Below are positions 24,098-37,180 of a stretch of 64,000 bases of DNA, one piece after another (positions within the stretch are counted from its first letter, which is position 1; each line of letters begins with the position of its first letter). The stretch covers positions 49,317,579 through 49,381,578 of the forward strand of contig CM026398.1 of the NCBI GenBank assembly GCA_014843695.1, in the 5' to 3' direction. This DNA is from Archivesica marissinica (Eukaryota > Mollusca > Bivalvia > Venerida > Vesicomyidae). The translations under genes and the position numbers were made by a program. The notes below the pieces were generated by a model. It saw nothing but the letters and a program-made list of their open reading frames with translations. It ran no database searches and was not told the origin of the DNA.

Positions 24098-25097
24098 NNN
24101 NNNNNNNNNNNNNNNNNNNNNNNNNNNNNNNNNNNNNNNNNNNNNNNNNNNNNNNNNNNNNNNNNNNNNNNNNNNNNNNNNNNNNNNNNNNNNNNNNNNN
24201 NNNNNNNNNNNNNNNNNNNNNNNNNNNNNNNNNNNNNNNNNNNNNNNNNNNNNNNNNNNNNNNNNNNNNNNNNNNNNNNNNNNNNNNNNNNNNNNNNNNN
24301 NNNNNNNNNNNNNNNNNNNNNNNNNNNNNNNNNNNNNNNNNNNNNNNNNNNNNNNNNNNNNNNNNNNNNNNNNNNNNNNNNNNNNNNNNNNNNNNNNNNN
24401 NNNNNNNNNNNNNNNNNNNNNNNNNNNNNNNNNNNNNNNNNNNNNNNNNNNNNNNNNNNNNNNNNNNNNNNNNNNNNNNNNNNNNNNNNNNNNNNNNNNN
24501 NNNNNNNNNNNNNNNNNNNNNNNNNNNNNNNNNNNNNNNNNNNNNNNNNNNNNNNNNNNNNNNNNNNNNNNNNNNNNNNNNNNNNNNNNNNNNNNNNNNN
24601 NNNNNNNNNNNNNNNNNNNNNNNNNNNNNNNNNNNNNNNNNNNNNNNNNNNNNNNNNNNNNNNNNNNNNNNNNNNNNNNNNNNNNNNNNNNNNNNNNNNN
24701 NNNNNNNNNNNNNNNNNNNNNNNNNNNNNNNNNNNNNNNNNNNNNNNNNNNNNNNNNNNNNNNNNNNNNNNNNNNNNNNNNNNNNNNNNNNNNNNNNNNN
24801 NNNNNNNNNNNNNNNNNNNNNNNNNNNNNNNNNNNNNNNNNNNNNNNNNNNNNNNNNNNNNNNNNNNNNNNNNNNNNNNNNNNNNNNNNNNNNNNNNNNN
24901 NNNNNNNNNNNNNNNNNNNNNNNNNNNNNNNNNNNNNNNNNNNNNNNNNNNNNNNNNNNNNNNNNNNNNNNNNNNNNNNNNNNNNNNNNNNNNNNNNNNN
25001 NNNNNNNNNNNNNNNNNNNNNNNNNNNNNNNNNNNNNNNNNNNNNNNNNNNNNNNNNNNNNNNNNNNNNNNNNNNNNNNNNNNNNNNNNNNNNNNNN
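24098..25097. other. Assembly gap, 1000 N
   Basis: Exactly 1000 N, which looks like a fixed placeholder. The 25-bp satellite lies to its left and the 43-bp satellite to its right, so neither array's true size nor their junction is known. Confidence 0.98.
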
Positions 25098-27978
25098 AAA
25101 GCTGAACTGCTAAATCACTCCAAGACATGGGTTACAGCATAAAGCTGAACTGCTAAATCACTCCAAGACATGGGTTACAACATAAAGCTGAACTGCTAAA
25201 TCACTCCAAGACATGGGTTACAACATAAAGCTGAACTGCTAAATCACTCCAAGACATGGGTTACAACATAAAGCTGAACTGCTAAATCACTCCAAGACAT
25301 GGGTTACAAAATAAAGCTGAACTGCTAAATCACTCCAAGACATGGGTTACAACATAAAGCTGAACTGCTAAATCACTCCAAGACATGGGTTACAACATAA
25401 AGCTGAACTGCTAAATCACTCCAAGACATGGGTTACAACATAAAGCTGAACTGCTAAATCACTCCAAGACATGGGTTACAGCATAAAGCTGAACTGCTAA
25501 ATCACTCCAAGACATGGGTTACAACATAAAGCTGAACTGCTAAATCACTCCAAGACATGGGTTACAACATAAAGCTGAACTGCTAAATCACTCCAAGACA
25601 TGGGTTACAAAATAAAGCTGAACTGCTAAATCACTCCAAGACATGGGTTACAAAATAAAGCTGAACTGCTAAATCACTCCAAGACATGGGTTACAACATA
25701 AAGCTGAACTGCTAAATCACTCCAAGACCTGGGTTACAGCATAAAGCTGAACTGCTAAATCACTCCAAGACATGGGTTACAGCATAAAGCTGAACTGCTA
25801 AATCACTCCAAGACATGGGTTACAACATAAAGCTGAACTGCTAAATCACTCCAAGACATGGGTTACAACATAAAGCTGAACTGCTAAATCACTCCAAGAC
25901 ATGGGTTACAAAATAAAGCTGAACTGCTAAATCACTCCAAGACATGGGTTACAACATAAAGCTGAACTGCTAAATCACTCCAAGACATGGGTTACAAAAT
26001 AAAGCTGAACTGCTAAATCACTCCAAGACATGGGTTACAACATAAAGCTGAACTGCTAAATCACTCCAAGACATGGGTTACAACATAAAGCTGAACTGCT
26101 AAATCACTCCAAGACATGGGTTACAAAATAAAGCTGAACTGCTAAATCACTCCAAGACATGGGTTACAAAATAAAGCTGAACTGCTAAATCACTCCAAGA
26201 CATGGGTTACAAAATAAAGCTGAACTGCTAAATCACTCCAAGACATGGGTTACAAAATAAAGCTGAACTGCTAAATCACTCCAAGACATGGGTTACAAAA
26301 TAAAGCTGAACTGCTAAATCACTCCAAGACATGGGTTACAACATAAAGCTGAACTGCTAAATCACTCCAAGACATGGGTTACAACATAAAGCTGAACTGC
26401 TAAATCACTCCAAGACATGGGTTACAACATAAAGCTGAACTGCTAAATCACTCCAAGACATGGGTTACAAAATAAAGCTGAACTGCTAAATCACTCCAAG
26501 ACATGGGTTACAAAATAAAGCTGAACTGCTAAATCACTCCAAGACATGGGTTACAAAATAAAGCTGAACTGCTAAATCACTCCAAGACATGGGTTACAAA
26601 ATAAAGCTGAACTGCTAAATCACTCCAAGACATGGGTTACAAAATAAAGCTGAACTGCTAAATCACTCCAAGACATGGGTTACAAAATAAAGCTGAACTG
26701 CTAAATCACTCCAAGACATTGGTTACAAAATAAAGCTGAACTGCTAAATCACTCCAAGACATGGGTTACAAAATAAAGCTGAACTGCTAAATCACTCCAA
26801 GACATGGGTTACAAAATAAAGCTGAACTGCTAAATCACTCCAAGACATGGGTTACAAAATAAAGCTGAACTGCTAAATCACTCCAAAACATGGGTTACAA
26901 AATAAAGCTGAGCTGCTAAATCACTCCAAGACATTGGTTACAAAATAAAGCTGAACTGCTAAATCACTCCAAGACATGGGTTACAACATAAAGCTGAACT
27001 GCTAAATCACTCCAAGACATGGGTTACAAAATAAAGCTGAACTGCTAAATCACTCCAAGACATGGGTTACAAAATAAAGCTGAACTGCTAAATCACTCCA
27101 AGACATGGGTTACAAAATAAAGCTGAACTGCTAAATCACTCCAAGACATGGGTTACAACATAAAGCTGAACTGCTAAATCACTCCAAGACATGGGTTACA
27201 ACATAAAGCTGAACTGCTAAATCACTCCAAGACATGGGTTACAACATAAAGCTGAACTGCTAAATCACTCCAAGACATGGGTTACAAAATAAAGCTGAAC
27301 TGCTAAATCACTCCAAGACATGGGTTACAAAATAAAGCTGAACTGCTAAATCACTCCAAGACATGGGTTACAAAATAAAGCTGAACTGCTAAATCACTCC
27401 AAGACATGGGTTACAAAATAAAGCTGAACTGCTAAATCACTCCAAGACATGGGTTACAAAATAAAGCTGAACTGCTAAATCACTCCAAGACATTGGTTAC
27501 AAAATAAAGCTGAACTGCTAAATCACTCCAAGACATGGGTTACAAAATAAAGCTGAACTGCTAAATCACTCCAAGACATGGGTTACAACATAAAGCTGAA
27601 CTGCTAAATCACTCCAAGACATGGGTTACAACATAAAGCTGAACTGCTAAATCACTCCAAGACATGGGTTACAAAATAAAGCTGAACTGCTAAATCACTC
27701 CAAGACATGGGTTACAAAATAAAGCTGAACTGCTAAATCACTCCAAGACATGGGTTACAAAATAAAGCTGAACTGCTAAATCACTCCAAGACATGGGTTA
27801 CAAAATAAAGCTGAACTGCTAAATCACTCCAAGACATGGGTTACAAAATAAAGCTGAACTGCTAAATCACTCTAAGACATTGGTTACAAAATAAAGCTGA
27901 ACTGCTAAATCACTCCAAGACATGGGTTACAAAATAAAGCTGAACTGCTAAATCACTCCAAGACATGGGTGACAAAAT
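25098..27978. repeat. 43-bp satellite, about 67 copies
   Basis: Head-to-tail 43-bp units begin 'aaagctgaactgctaaatca' and end 'gggttacaacat', '..aaaat' or '..cagcat'. Length divided by unit gives about 67 copies. Variation is nearly confined to the end of the unit plus a few substitutions (near 25729, 26719, 26887 and 26931). The left end is in the gap. Stops are present in the frames; it is not coding. Confidence 0.95.
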
Positions 27979-28192
27979 AGTTTCATCAGTACTGTGACAA
28001 AATGCAGTAAAATATATCTCTAGATAAATTCTGATTGGATGGATGTGCTTGGTCGCATTCAAGGTGTGCATAATAATGAAGTGATCTAGAGGAATAGTTT
28101 CTTTGTAGAAACAGTAATTAACCAAGTTACAAGTAATAGCTAAAAGATTTGATAAAATCACAAAATTGCGTCAACACACCTAATATTTTGTA
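27979..28192. other. Short unique stretch
   Basis: AT-rich single-copy DNA between the 43-bp array and a MITE; nothing recognised. Confidence 0.5.
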
Positions 28193-28435
28193 TTAACCCT
28201 TTAAAGTGCCGATCACGACTAAAGTCGCTTTTACAAACAGCATAGAGCCAGATTACCCAGTCGGCACAGAATGTGCTGTCTGGTATGCTGTTTGCTATTC
28301 GGATAGTGGAGATAAAACACTTGTCTGAATAGCAAACAATATAGATCCTGATCAGATGAAGCATTATACCGCAGCTGATCTGGATCTATGTTGTTTGCAC
28401 ATTCCGTCCGATTTATTCGGTAGGCTAAGGGTTAA
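28193..28435. mobile_element. TTAA-flanked MITE, family 2
   Basis: Starts TTAACCCTTTAAAGTGCC and ends CTAAGGGTTAA, 243 bp. The interior carries 'tgtttgctattcgg' and 'gatctggatctatgttgtt'. It shares the TTAACCC/GGGTTAA ends with family 1 but has a different interior. Related partial copies are at 34499-34659 and about 38893-39091. Confidence 0.7.
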
Positions 28436-29295
28436 GTATTTTAATATACATTTGTTTGTGCCAAAATAACTGTAGGTAAAATATGGTTATTAAACAGTAA
28501 AATATGCACCATTGGGCATAAGGTAGTCCCACCTGATATGCCTAAATCACGATAAAATGTTTGTTTACATTGTTGCAAGCTTGTTCAAAGAGCATGTCAA
28601 TAACATCAATTCAAGCAAAAAACTGAATTGCGACTTCTCAGAACGCCCCTTGACTAGAATTTGATGGAACCATAGCATTGAATTGTCAATTAAAGCTTTT
28701 TGAAATCAGTCTGTCTGTTTAAGCAGAATAAAGGGGAAAAAACAATTTTAACTGACTTCTCAGAAAAAACAATTCAATTAAAAGAAGCCGTTTTTAAGAA
28801 TTTGAGCAGAAATGTCAAATTATTCAAATATTCAGGTCATTTAAATGTTTAATTGCTTGGATTTTGTTTTGTTAGTGTGCTTTTGTAAATTGTATAGAGC
28901 TAGCTTGAATGATGGATAGCTTCCATTACAATGATGCATTTGTCAATCTTTCCAAGACAACATCTAGCCAGGTCAGTAGGAATTATGTGATGGGTGTCAG
29001 TGGGAACAGAGATTTATGATGTAACAAGAATTCTCTTACTCATGCCCAGTCCATTGTAGTGACATATTTTATTGATTGCTAATAATATTGTTTGATTTAC
29101 AAGGAACTGCAGTCTGCATGCAGCCTTATTTGCCTCTATTCTGTTGATTTAATATACACCATAAGTATACAACTCAATACAACATTGTGTATTTACTTAC
29201 TCTTGAAAAGGTGATACAACCAAGGTGATAAATACAACCAATCACACAGAAACGAAGAACTGCAACTAACTTTCAGTTCCTTTGTATCTATAATA
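28436..29295. other. No gene recognised
   Basis: AT-rich single-copy-looking DNA with no recognisable exon or repeat. Confidence 0.5.
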
Positions 29296-29474
29296 TACAG
29301 TCAAACCTGTGTTAGTGGTCACCTCTATTAAGCAGCCAACCTGTATTAAGCAGCCAGTATCCAGATTCCCAATATGTTTTATTATACAATTGACCTCTAT
29401 TAAGCAGCCACCTGTGCTAAGCAGCCACTTTCTGTGTTTCCTGTGACTGGCTGCTTAAAACAGGTTTGACTGTA
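29296..29474. mobile_element. GCAGCC-rich MITE, intact, TA target site
   Basis: Perfect 15-bp terminal inverted repeats TACAGTCAAACCTGT / ACAGGTTTGACTGTA bound a 179-bp element containing several 'ttaagcagcca' words. A TA at each end fits the TA target duplication of Tc1/mariner-type elements. No transposase. Other copies: 5589-5734, 36989-37174, 42152-42543 (interrupted) and 49751-49925. Confidence 0.85.
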
Positions 29475-29626
29475 GACAAGTTGTTGCATAAGGTTGCATT
29501 GGGTGATACATGCAGTATGATCTTTGGAGACGGCATCCCTGGGTAGTAACCCTTGTACCAACTTTGATGATGAACTTTATTATTCGTTGAAACAGTTTTC
29601 AATCGTTTATGAAATAAAGTGTGACA

Positions 29627-29701
29627 TAATATGTGAACAATGTTTAGCAGATCTATGTTATCCTGCATGAACACTGTTTAGCAGATCTATGCTATCCTGC
29701 A
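29627..29701. repeat. Two-copy direct repeat (about 34 bp)
   Basis: The segment 'gtttagcagatctatg(t/c)tatcctgcat' occurs twice in tandem just upstream of the 33-bp array. Confidence 0.85.
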
Positions 29702-29775
29702 TCAGTTCTGGGTCAGTCATTGTACCCCAGGACAGCGACACAATGTGGAATTACAATGCTAAAATGTAATCTTAC

Positions 29776-31083
29776 CACTTCACCGTGCATGATAACTGTG
29801 AAGAAAGACACTTCACCGTGCATGATAACTGTGAAGAAAGACACTTCACCGTGCATGATAACTGTGAAGAAAGACACTTCACCGTGCATGATAACTGTGA
29901 AGAAAGACACTTCACCGTGCATGATAACTGTGAAGAAAGACACTTCACCGTGCATGATAACTGTGAAGAAAGACACTTCACCTTGCATGATAACTGTGAA
30001 GAAAGACACTTCACCTTGCATGATAACTGTGAAGAAAGACACTTCACCTTGCATGATAACTGTGAAGAAAGACACTTCACCTTGCATGATAACTGTGAAG
30101 AAAGACACTTCACCTTGCATGATAACTGTGAAGAAAGACACTTCACCGTGCATGATAACTGTGAAGAAAGACACTTCACCGTGCATGATAACTGTGAAGA
30201 AAGACACTTCACCTTGCATGATAACTGTGAAGAAAGACACTTCACCTTGCATGATAACTGTGAAGAAAGACACTTCACCTTGCATGATAACTGTGAAGAA
30301 AGACACTTCACCTTGCATGATAACTTTGAAGACACTTCACCGTGCATGATAACTGTGAAGAAAGACACTTCACCTTGCATGATAACTTTGAAGACACTTC
30401 ACCGTGCATGATAACTGTGAAGAAAGACACTTCACCTTGCATGATAACTGTGAAGAAAGACACTTCACCTTGCATGATAACTGTGAAGAAAGACACTTCA
30501 CCTTGCATGATAACTGTGAAGAAAGACACTTCACCTTGCATGATAACTGTGAAGAAAGACACTTCACCTTGCATGATAACTGTGAAGAAAGACACTTCAC
30601 CTTGCATGATAACTGTGAAGAAAGACACTTCACCTTGCATGATAACTGTGAAGAAAGACACTTCACCTTGCATGATAACTTTGAAGAAAGACACTTCACC
30701 GTGCATGATAACTTTGAAGAAAGACACTTCACCTTGCATGATAACTTTGAAGAAAGACACTTCACCTTGCATGATAACTGTGAAGAAAGACACTTCACCT
30801 TGCATGATAACTTTGAAGACACTTCACCGTGCATGATAACTGTGAAGAAAGACACTTCACCTTGCATGATAACTTTGAAGAAAGACACTTCACCGTGCAT
30901 GATAACTTTGAAGAAAGACACTTCACCTTGCATGATAACTTTGAAGAAAGACACTTCACCTTGCATGATAACTTTGAAGAAAGACACTTCACCTTGCATG
31001 ATAACTGTGAAGAAAGACACTTCACCTTGCATGATAACTTTGAAGAAAGACACTTCACCTTGCATGATAACTTTGAAGAAAGC
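29776..31083. repeat. 33-bp minisatellite, about 40 copies
   Basis: The unit contains 'catgataactgtgaagaaag' and 'acacttcacc', with G/T variation just before CATG and TGTG/TTTG variation. Because 33 is divisible by 3 and the unit lacks stops, several frames on both strands stay open for 160-240 codons (for example HDNCEERHFTL on + and MQGEVSFFTVI on -). Three units near 30330, 30390 and 30815 lack 9 bases, which switches the reading frame. This argues against selection on a protein. Confidence 0.95.
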
Positions 31084-31094
31084 GTTTTTCACTG

Positions 31095-31345
31095 GTGACT
31101 GGTTAGTTAAAGTCGGTTACATCAAATCACTGTAGGTTCGAATTTCACTGGGGGTCTCAAATTCTTACAAGTGAGGAAGTTATCCGGCTGGCTTGCATTA
31201 GGTTCGTGGTTCTACTTGGGTGCCTGTCCGTGCCTGAAATACTGCTCAAATTCTTCCTTACACCAATAATAGCTAGAGAGTCACCATATACATGTATGAC
31301 CTAAGCTGTTGGTGTGACTTTAAACCCCAAATGCAAACACACTAC
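31095..31345 (+). mobile_element. tRNA-derived SINE (family B)
   Basis: Begins with an A-box-like 'ctggttagttaaagtcgg' and a B-box-like GGTTCGAATTTC, followed by a shared body ('caagtgaggaagttatccgg', 'ggttctacttgggtgcctg', 'aataatagctagagagtc'). The same body recurs at 51709-51960, 55436-55600, 49338-49495 and partly at 37700-37800. Confidence 0.7.
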
Positions 31346-32748
31346 TTGTCAGGGCTTAAGTTAGACTTTCAAAGTATAAGACATTTAAGCTATACATATA
31401 GTTTGTTGACTCAGTCTTGAAAGTGATCATTTATATGAAAATAACTTATGTGTGAGCTCAACATATGGAGAAATGATTCAAGTGAGGCACCTCCGGTAGG
31501 GCTGGAGCTAGAAAGCGAGTTGATGTAAACAGTCTCCCTGAGCTGCTTGCTACACTTCCTCCTATTTTGAGCTCAGCGAGAAATGTTTTAATATATACTC
31601 TAAATGACATTTTGTCCTTTCAACAAACTTCTCCCTTGTATTCCACTTTTTCATTGTATGCATTAATCTTCTCCCTATTTTGGAGATCTGAGGGAGACTG
31701 TTTCTTTCAAATAAACCTTTAGCTCAAGGCCTCTTTGCCAGTGGTCGGTCAGTGTTATTACCAGTAAGCAGTTCAACTGTCCCCGGCATAGGACTGGGCT
31801 CGGTTATAGTAGTGTCAAATGTCATGCTCTAGTAGTTGCAAGTGATTTGTTTGTTGTAAAACATTATATGTGGAAGTGACTGAAACAGTGATGTTCAATC
31901 TTGATAATGATTAATAATTCAACTTTACATACAAGTATTTTAGCCCATTAATTGCATACAATGTACTGTACACTAATGCATGCAGTCAGCCAGCTATTGA
32001 TGATATTATTGCACAGTCATCTTGTACTTCTGGTTAGCTGTTTTACAAAATATTTAACAACCTTCAGCTTGATGGACCATTTCACAAAGAAACAACTGAA
32101 CCGGGTGGCTAAACACAACTCCAAATCTGATGTAGAATCTGTAAGCAAACTCTGAAATAATAATGATCATGATAACCTTAACTTTGATGCAATGATAAGC
32201 CAACCATAAACATTTACTGATGATTTAGTAGAGCTGTGTCTGGAAATTCACAATGAATAGTTAGCCTATGAATATCTGTGTGTGCCGAATGTATTGGCCA
32301 TTTTATACAAAGAATGCTCACAAAATCTATACCAGCATCCCCAGCAGTGGCTTGTGTTACTGTATATGGATACAATCTTTTGTCTCCAGTTTTCTAAATT
32401 ATATATAACCTGTAGATGTTTTGGTTGTATAGGTTGTTTGTTTTTCGTGATAGCGATGACATGGACAACTAATTAATGTTGCCTATACCTGCCTGCTCCA
32501 GTGAATACTATGTGATGTACATGTAGGCAACCAGTGGTTTTCAGTTATTATTATTTACTAAAAACAGGCAGAAAAATTAATTTTTTCAGTTTGTGTTATA
32601 TTTGCAGGACAGACAGAAAATATACTTGTAAAGGAACTATCGGACCAAATTTATTTGATTATTGCTTAAAACATACAGAAAAGTTGTTTACTAATAATAA
32701 CCAACAAGCAATACTTGTGTTTATGCCATATTTGTTTTGTGCCCTTAG
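31346..32748. other. No gene recognised; one candidate MITE
   Basis: Inverted ends AAACAGTCTCCCT at 31527-31539 and AGGGAGACTGTTT at 31691-31703 bound about 177 bp, a candidate MITE. The remainder is AT-rich DNA without a supported exon. Confidence 0.45.
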
Positions 32749-33088
32749 TCAATTCATTGGACATAATAAGCAACTCTAATGGTATAGATTCAGATTCCGG
32801 AGTTAATTCACTGGATATAATAAACAACTCTAATGGTATAGATTCAGATTCCGGAGTTAATTCACTGGATATAATAAACAACTCTGATGGTATAGAATCA
32901 GATTCCGGAATTAATTCACTGGATATAATAAACAACTCTGATGGTATAGATTCAGATTCTGGAGTTAATTCACTGGATATAATAAACAACTCTGATGGTA
33001 TAGATTCAGATTCTGGAGTTAATTCACTGGATATAATAAACAACTCTGATGGTATAGATTCAGATTCCGGAGTTAATTCACTAGGCAT
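32749..33088. repeat. 54-bp minisatellite, about 6 copies
   Basis: The unit contains 'ttcactggatataataaaca' and 'gattcagattccggagttaa'. With 54 divisible by 3, the + strand reads as an 18-residue repeat (NSLDIINNSDGIDSDSGV). Differences between copies change amino acids as often as not and there is no family match, so it is kept as a repeat rather than a gene. Confidence 0.9.
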
Positions 33089-34288
33089 ATAAACAAATTT
33101 GATGAAATAGATTCTTTGGTTGCCTAGTTATAGCACTGTGATGCAGAAAATTTAATTATCCTGTCCCCGCCTAACTATGTTATAGGAATAATGTGTCAAG
33201 TGCTCCTCTACAAATGATCAAGCAATCTGGGTTTCTTACAAGAAGCTGGAAAATCGTTATTTTTTTATAAGAAACACTGCATGTAAATGTTTTTATTTTA
33301 TTCAGTTAGTTATAGAAGATGTGGAAGTTGGGAACAGTTAATTTGTGAGAGCTGGTATTTAAAATAATTGCTAATTATGACAATTATTTGTAATAAGATT
33401 TGCTGTCATTGTTGAGGAAAGTTCAGTGCAAGTTTGATTATTTTGATAGCTGTAAAAGACAATTTACGGTAATCACTATTCACACAAAGATGGGCCATTG
33501 AATTTCGAAAATGGGTCCTTGAAAGTCCTGGAAAATGGTCTTCCCAAAATAGTGGGAACCCTTATATTTGCTGGTGTGTTTGCTTGTGCGGCTCCGCTTT
33601 TACCTGGCCTGTAAATGATTCATTAAGCATAAAACTATCCCGCAGCCTTACAGAAGGTTCTATCTGGTTGCTCAACCTTGTCTGAAACAATACTCAAGAC
33701 GGCCATCCCGGATGTATCGGCTCACAGAATATTGCTACATATATTATGACCGTAGCTTTTAGAATTCGATTTCATGACTGAAAATCCAATAAACAGTGGG
33801 TTAGAACAGAAACAAATGTTCTTGGTTGACAGAAACAAATGACATATTGTTGTAAAACCTGGTCATGAACAAAAAGATTTAGAATTTGTCAAACGAGAAC
33901 AAATCTGGTAATGAACACTAAGCTTACATGTATGTTTAGAGAGAGACACAGTGGATTTTGAATTGAGTCACAATGCATATTTGGGGAAAAGGAGAACAAA
34001 TGTGTTGACAAGAGAATATATGTGGCTTTGTTGCTAATGAATGACAAATGTTATCCACCTGTGACACAAGATCTACTACCTGGACATCATACAGGTGATT
34101 TATGCATGAACAATAGATATAAGTTGTGAATGTCCTTGATATTGTTGCTTACTCTAAATTGCTTACCCGGTTACGAAACAGCCCCAGTAACTCATTTATC
34201 GCAACAGTTTGTTCCATAACTAAATGGAAGAGTTTGTTCAAAGAATTGATAGGTTAGAAGAACTTGTGCATGTGATTAATTTGCAGTC
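33089..34288. other. No gene recognised
   Basis: AT-rich DNA without a recognisable exon or element. Confidence 0.5.
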
Positions 34289-34498
34289 CGCCTCCGTGGT
34301 TGAGTGGTTATGGTCGCTGACTTGTATACCACTGTAACCTATCATCACTGATGGTCACGTGACGGGTTCGAGCCCCGCTCAGGCCATGTCTCATTTATAT
34401 GAAAAAGTTGGCAGTTTCTTACGGAGGTTGGTGCACCCAAGTACTTGTTAACCGCTGGAGCCTGCCCAGGAAAGGTGTTGTTAAGGCTTCTTATCCCA
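34289..34498 (+). mobile_element. tRNA-derived SINE (class-II tRNA-like head)
   Basis: 'cgcctccgtggttgagtgg' resembles a Ser/Leu-type tRNA 5' end with A box, and 'acgggttcgagccccg' is a good B box. A long insert lies between them and a non-tRNA tail follows. It is not an intact tRNA because the acceptor stem does not close. Confidence 0.65.
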
Positions 34499-34659
34499 TT
34501 ACCCTAACCAGCCGAATAAATTTGACGGAATGTGCAAACAACATAGCTCCACTCTCCGAATAGCAAACAGCCTGATCAAACGGCATGTTCGGTTCCATCT
34601 GATCTGGCCCTATGCTGTTTCCAAAAGTGACTTGGTGTGATTGGCAGATTATGGGTTAA
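34499..34659. mobile_element. TTAA-flanked MITE, family 2, shortened copy
   Basis: Ends at GGGTTAA (34653-34659). It shares 'gaatgtgcaaacaacatag' and 'gaatagcaaacag' with 28193-28435 in the opposite orientation. It abuts the preceding SINE. Confidence 0.6.
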
Positions 34660-35267
34660 CATATATCCAGCATTTTGGTTGAACAAAATCTACAGGTTTT
34701 ATAGCTCGAGTTAACTGGACAGTATTTCGACATTGTGTTGAGTCTGGCCTCAGAAGATCTGTTTCTCATTTATTTGTATATATATGACATTAAAAGTTGC
34801 GGATAGCGATTTGAAGTCACTCATTGGGCCAGTGCTTCAGAAAATTATGACTCTCCAGAATAATTGCATTCGTCATCAGTATAACCAATTGTCCGGGGTA
34901 CTGGAGGGTAGCCAATTACCTGTATAGTTACATTGCTAAATGACCTGTAACATACTGTTTTGTTCATCATTTATGTCTCTAGGTTTACAGTAGTAAATTT
35001 GTTCACAAAACAACAAACACTAAAACAATATTGACAAAACTAGTGTCACAAACGATGAAGGAACTGTAATACTTGTGTCCAATTTAAAGCTATTGATGCA
35101 TCATTGTTTTATGGGGCATAATAAAACAAACGAATCATAAAACTTATTGATCTACAATATCTTTTATTCCTTTTAGTATAATTTCTGGATCTTTGTTGTG
35201 CGTAGTCCATACTCGCCTGTAAGACGACCCTCGTACTTTGGTCCTGAAATCTGTGTTTTAGGCTATT
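34660..35267. other. No gene recognised
   Basis: AT-rich DNA; nothing recognised. Confidence 0.5.
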
Positions 35268-36382
35268 ACTGAAGCATTGTCATCATTCACTGAATTGTAC
35301 TGAAGCTTTGTCGTCATTCACTGAATTGTACCAAAGCTTTGTCATCATTCAGTCATTCACTGAATTGTACTGAAGCTTTGTCGTCATTCACTGAATTGTA
35401 CCAAAGCTTTGTCATCATTCAGTCATTCACTGAATTGTACCTAAGCTTTGTCGTCATTCACTGAATTGTACCAAAGCTTTGTCATCATTCAGTCATTCAC
35501 TGAATTGTACCTAAGCTTTGTCGTCATTCACTGAATTGTACCGAAGCTTTGTCATCATTCACTGAATTGTACCTAAGCTTTGTCATCATTCACTGAATTG
35601 TACTGAAGCTTTGTCGTCATTCACTGAATTGTACCGAAGCTTTGTCGTCATTCACTGAATTGTACCTAAGCTTTGTCATCATTCACTGAATTGTACTGAA
35701 GCTTTGTCGTCATTCACTGAATTGTACTGAAGCTTTGTTATCATTCACTGAATTGTACCTAAGCTTTGTCGTCATTCACTGAATTGTACTGAAGCTTTGT
35801 CATCATTCACTGAATTGTACTGAAGCTTTGTCGTCATTCACTGAATTGTACCAAAGCTTTGTCATCATTCACTGAATTGTACCTAAGCTTTGTCATCATT
35901 CACTGAATTGTACCGAAGCTTTGTCATCATTCACTGAATTGTACTGAAGCTTTGTCATCATTCACTGAATTGTACTGAAGCTTTGTCATCATTCACTGAA
36001 TTGTACTGAAGCTTTGTCATCATTCACTGAATTGTACCGAAGCTTTGTCATCATTCACTGAATTGTACCAAAGCATTGTCATCATTCACTGAATTGTACC
36101 GAAGCTTTGTCATCATTCACTGAATTGTACCGAAGCTTTGTCATCATTCACTGAATTGTACTGAAGCTTTGTCATCATTCACTGAATTGTACCTAAGCTT
36201 TGTCATCATTCACTGAATTGTACCTAAGCTTTGTCGTCATTCACTGAATTGTACCTAAGCTTTGTCGTCATTCACTGAATTGTACCGAAGCTTTGTCATC
36301 ATTCACTGAATTGTACCTAAGCTTTGTCGTCATTCACTGAATTGTACCGAAGCTTTGTCGTCATTCACTGAATCGAAGCTTT
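35268..36382. repeat. 31-bp minisatellite, about 36 copies
   Basis: The unit is 'gaagctttgtcatcattcac' followed by 'tgaattgtac', with variants CGT/CAT and TGAAG/CGAAG/CTAAG/CAAAG. The first copies contain an extra 'attcagtc' insertion that is itself repeated three times, a small higher-order pattern. Confidence 0.95.
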
Positions 36383-36988
36383 AGCCAGATAGTTTTCTTG
36401 TACTGTTGGCAGTGTCAAAAGTCATATATTTAAACAATATTTGATGCTATATGATAATTGCTTAAAGTATGTTTGAAGTAAATGCCATTGTGTACCGAAA
36501 CCCGATATACACGTATCTTCTTTCATGGAAATCAAGACAATACAAGTGTATGCTGTGATGGAATATATGTTGCATGCCATCTTGTATTTGTAAGACAGTT
36601 TGTATGGATTCTGCACTATGAGATTGCAGGAGATATATATAGTTCTTTAGTACTTGAAGCTGATATTTACCACAACAGTTTTAGACAAGATTTCCCCTTT
36701 ATCCAACAATCTGCTTTGGCTTAATCTAGACCTTTATTTGAATTGGAATGTCAATTTCCACCCATTGATTCAAGCAAAGATATAGACTTATCTTTCAAGT
36801 AGCGTGTTTCCTTAATTCATTTTAATCCCGTCTTATTTGTCCACATAAATTTTGGTTAATATGAATACAATATTTCGCACAAATTACAATTGAACTCGTG
36901 AGATGAGAGGTTACAACATGTTTGAATTATAAATACTAACAGCAAACATTGTTTTCAAAACAATACATGTCATGATGTGAATGTTAAT
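36383..36988. other. No gene recognised
   Basis: AT-rich; short overlapping open frames on both strands but no family motif or splice context. Confidence 0.5.
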
Positions 36989-37174
36989 TACAGTCAAACC
37001 TGTCTTAGGCAGCCAGCCAAGGGAATCACAGAAAATGGCTGCTTAGCACAGGTGGCTGCTTAATAGAGGTTAAATGTATAATAAAACAACATATTGGGAA
37101 TCTAGAAACTGGCTACTTAATACATGTTGGTTGCTTGCATAATGGAGGTGACGACTGACATAGGTTTGATCGTA
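36989..37174. mobile_element. GCAGCC-rich MITE
   Basis: Starts TACAGTCAAACCTGT and ends with a decayed 'ataggtttgatcgta'; inverted relative to 29296-29474. Confidence 0.8.
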
Positions 37175-37180
37175 TATCAT

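Noticed and set aside
25098..27978. CRISPR array
   Set aside because: Direct repeats are contiguous with no unique spacers, and the DNA is eukaryotic.
32715..33092. An 18-residue repeat protein (NSLDIINNSDGIDSDSGV)
   Set aside because: Only six units, no signal peptide, no splice support, and variants do not favour synonymous sites.
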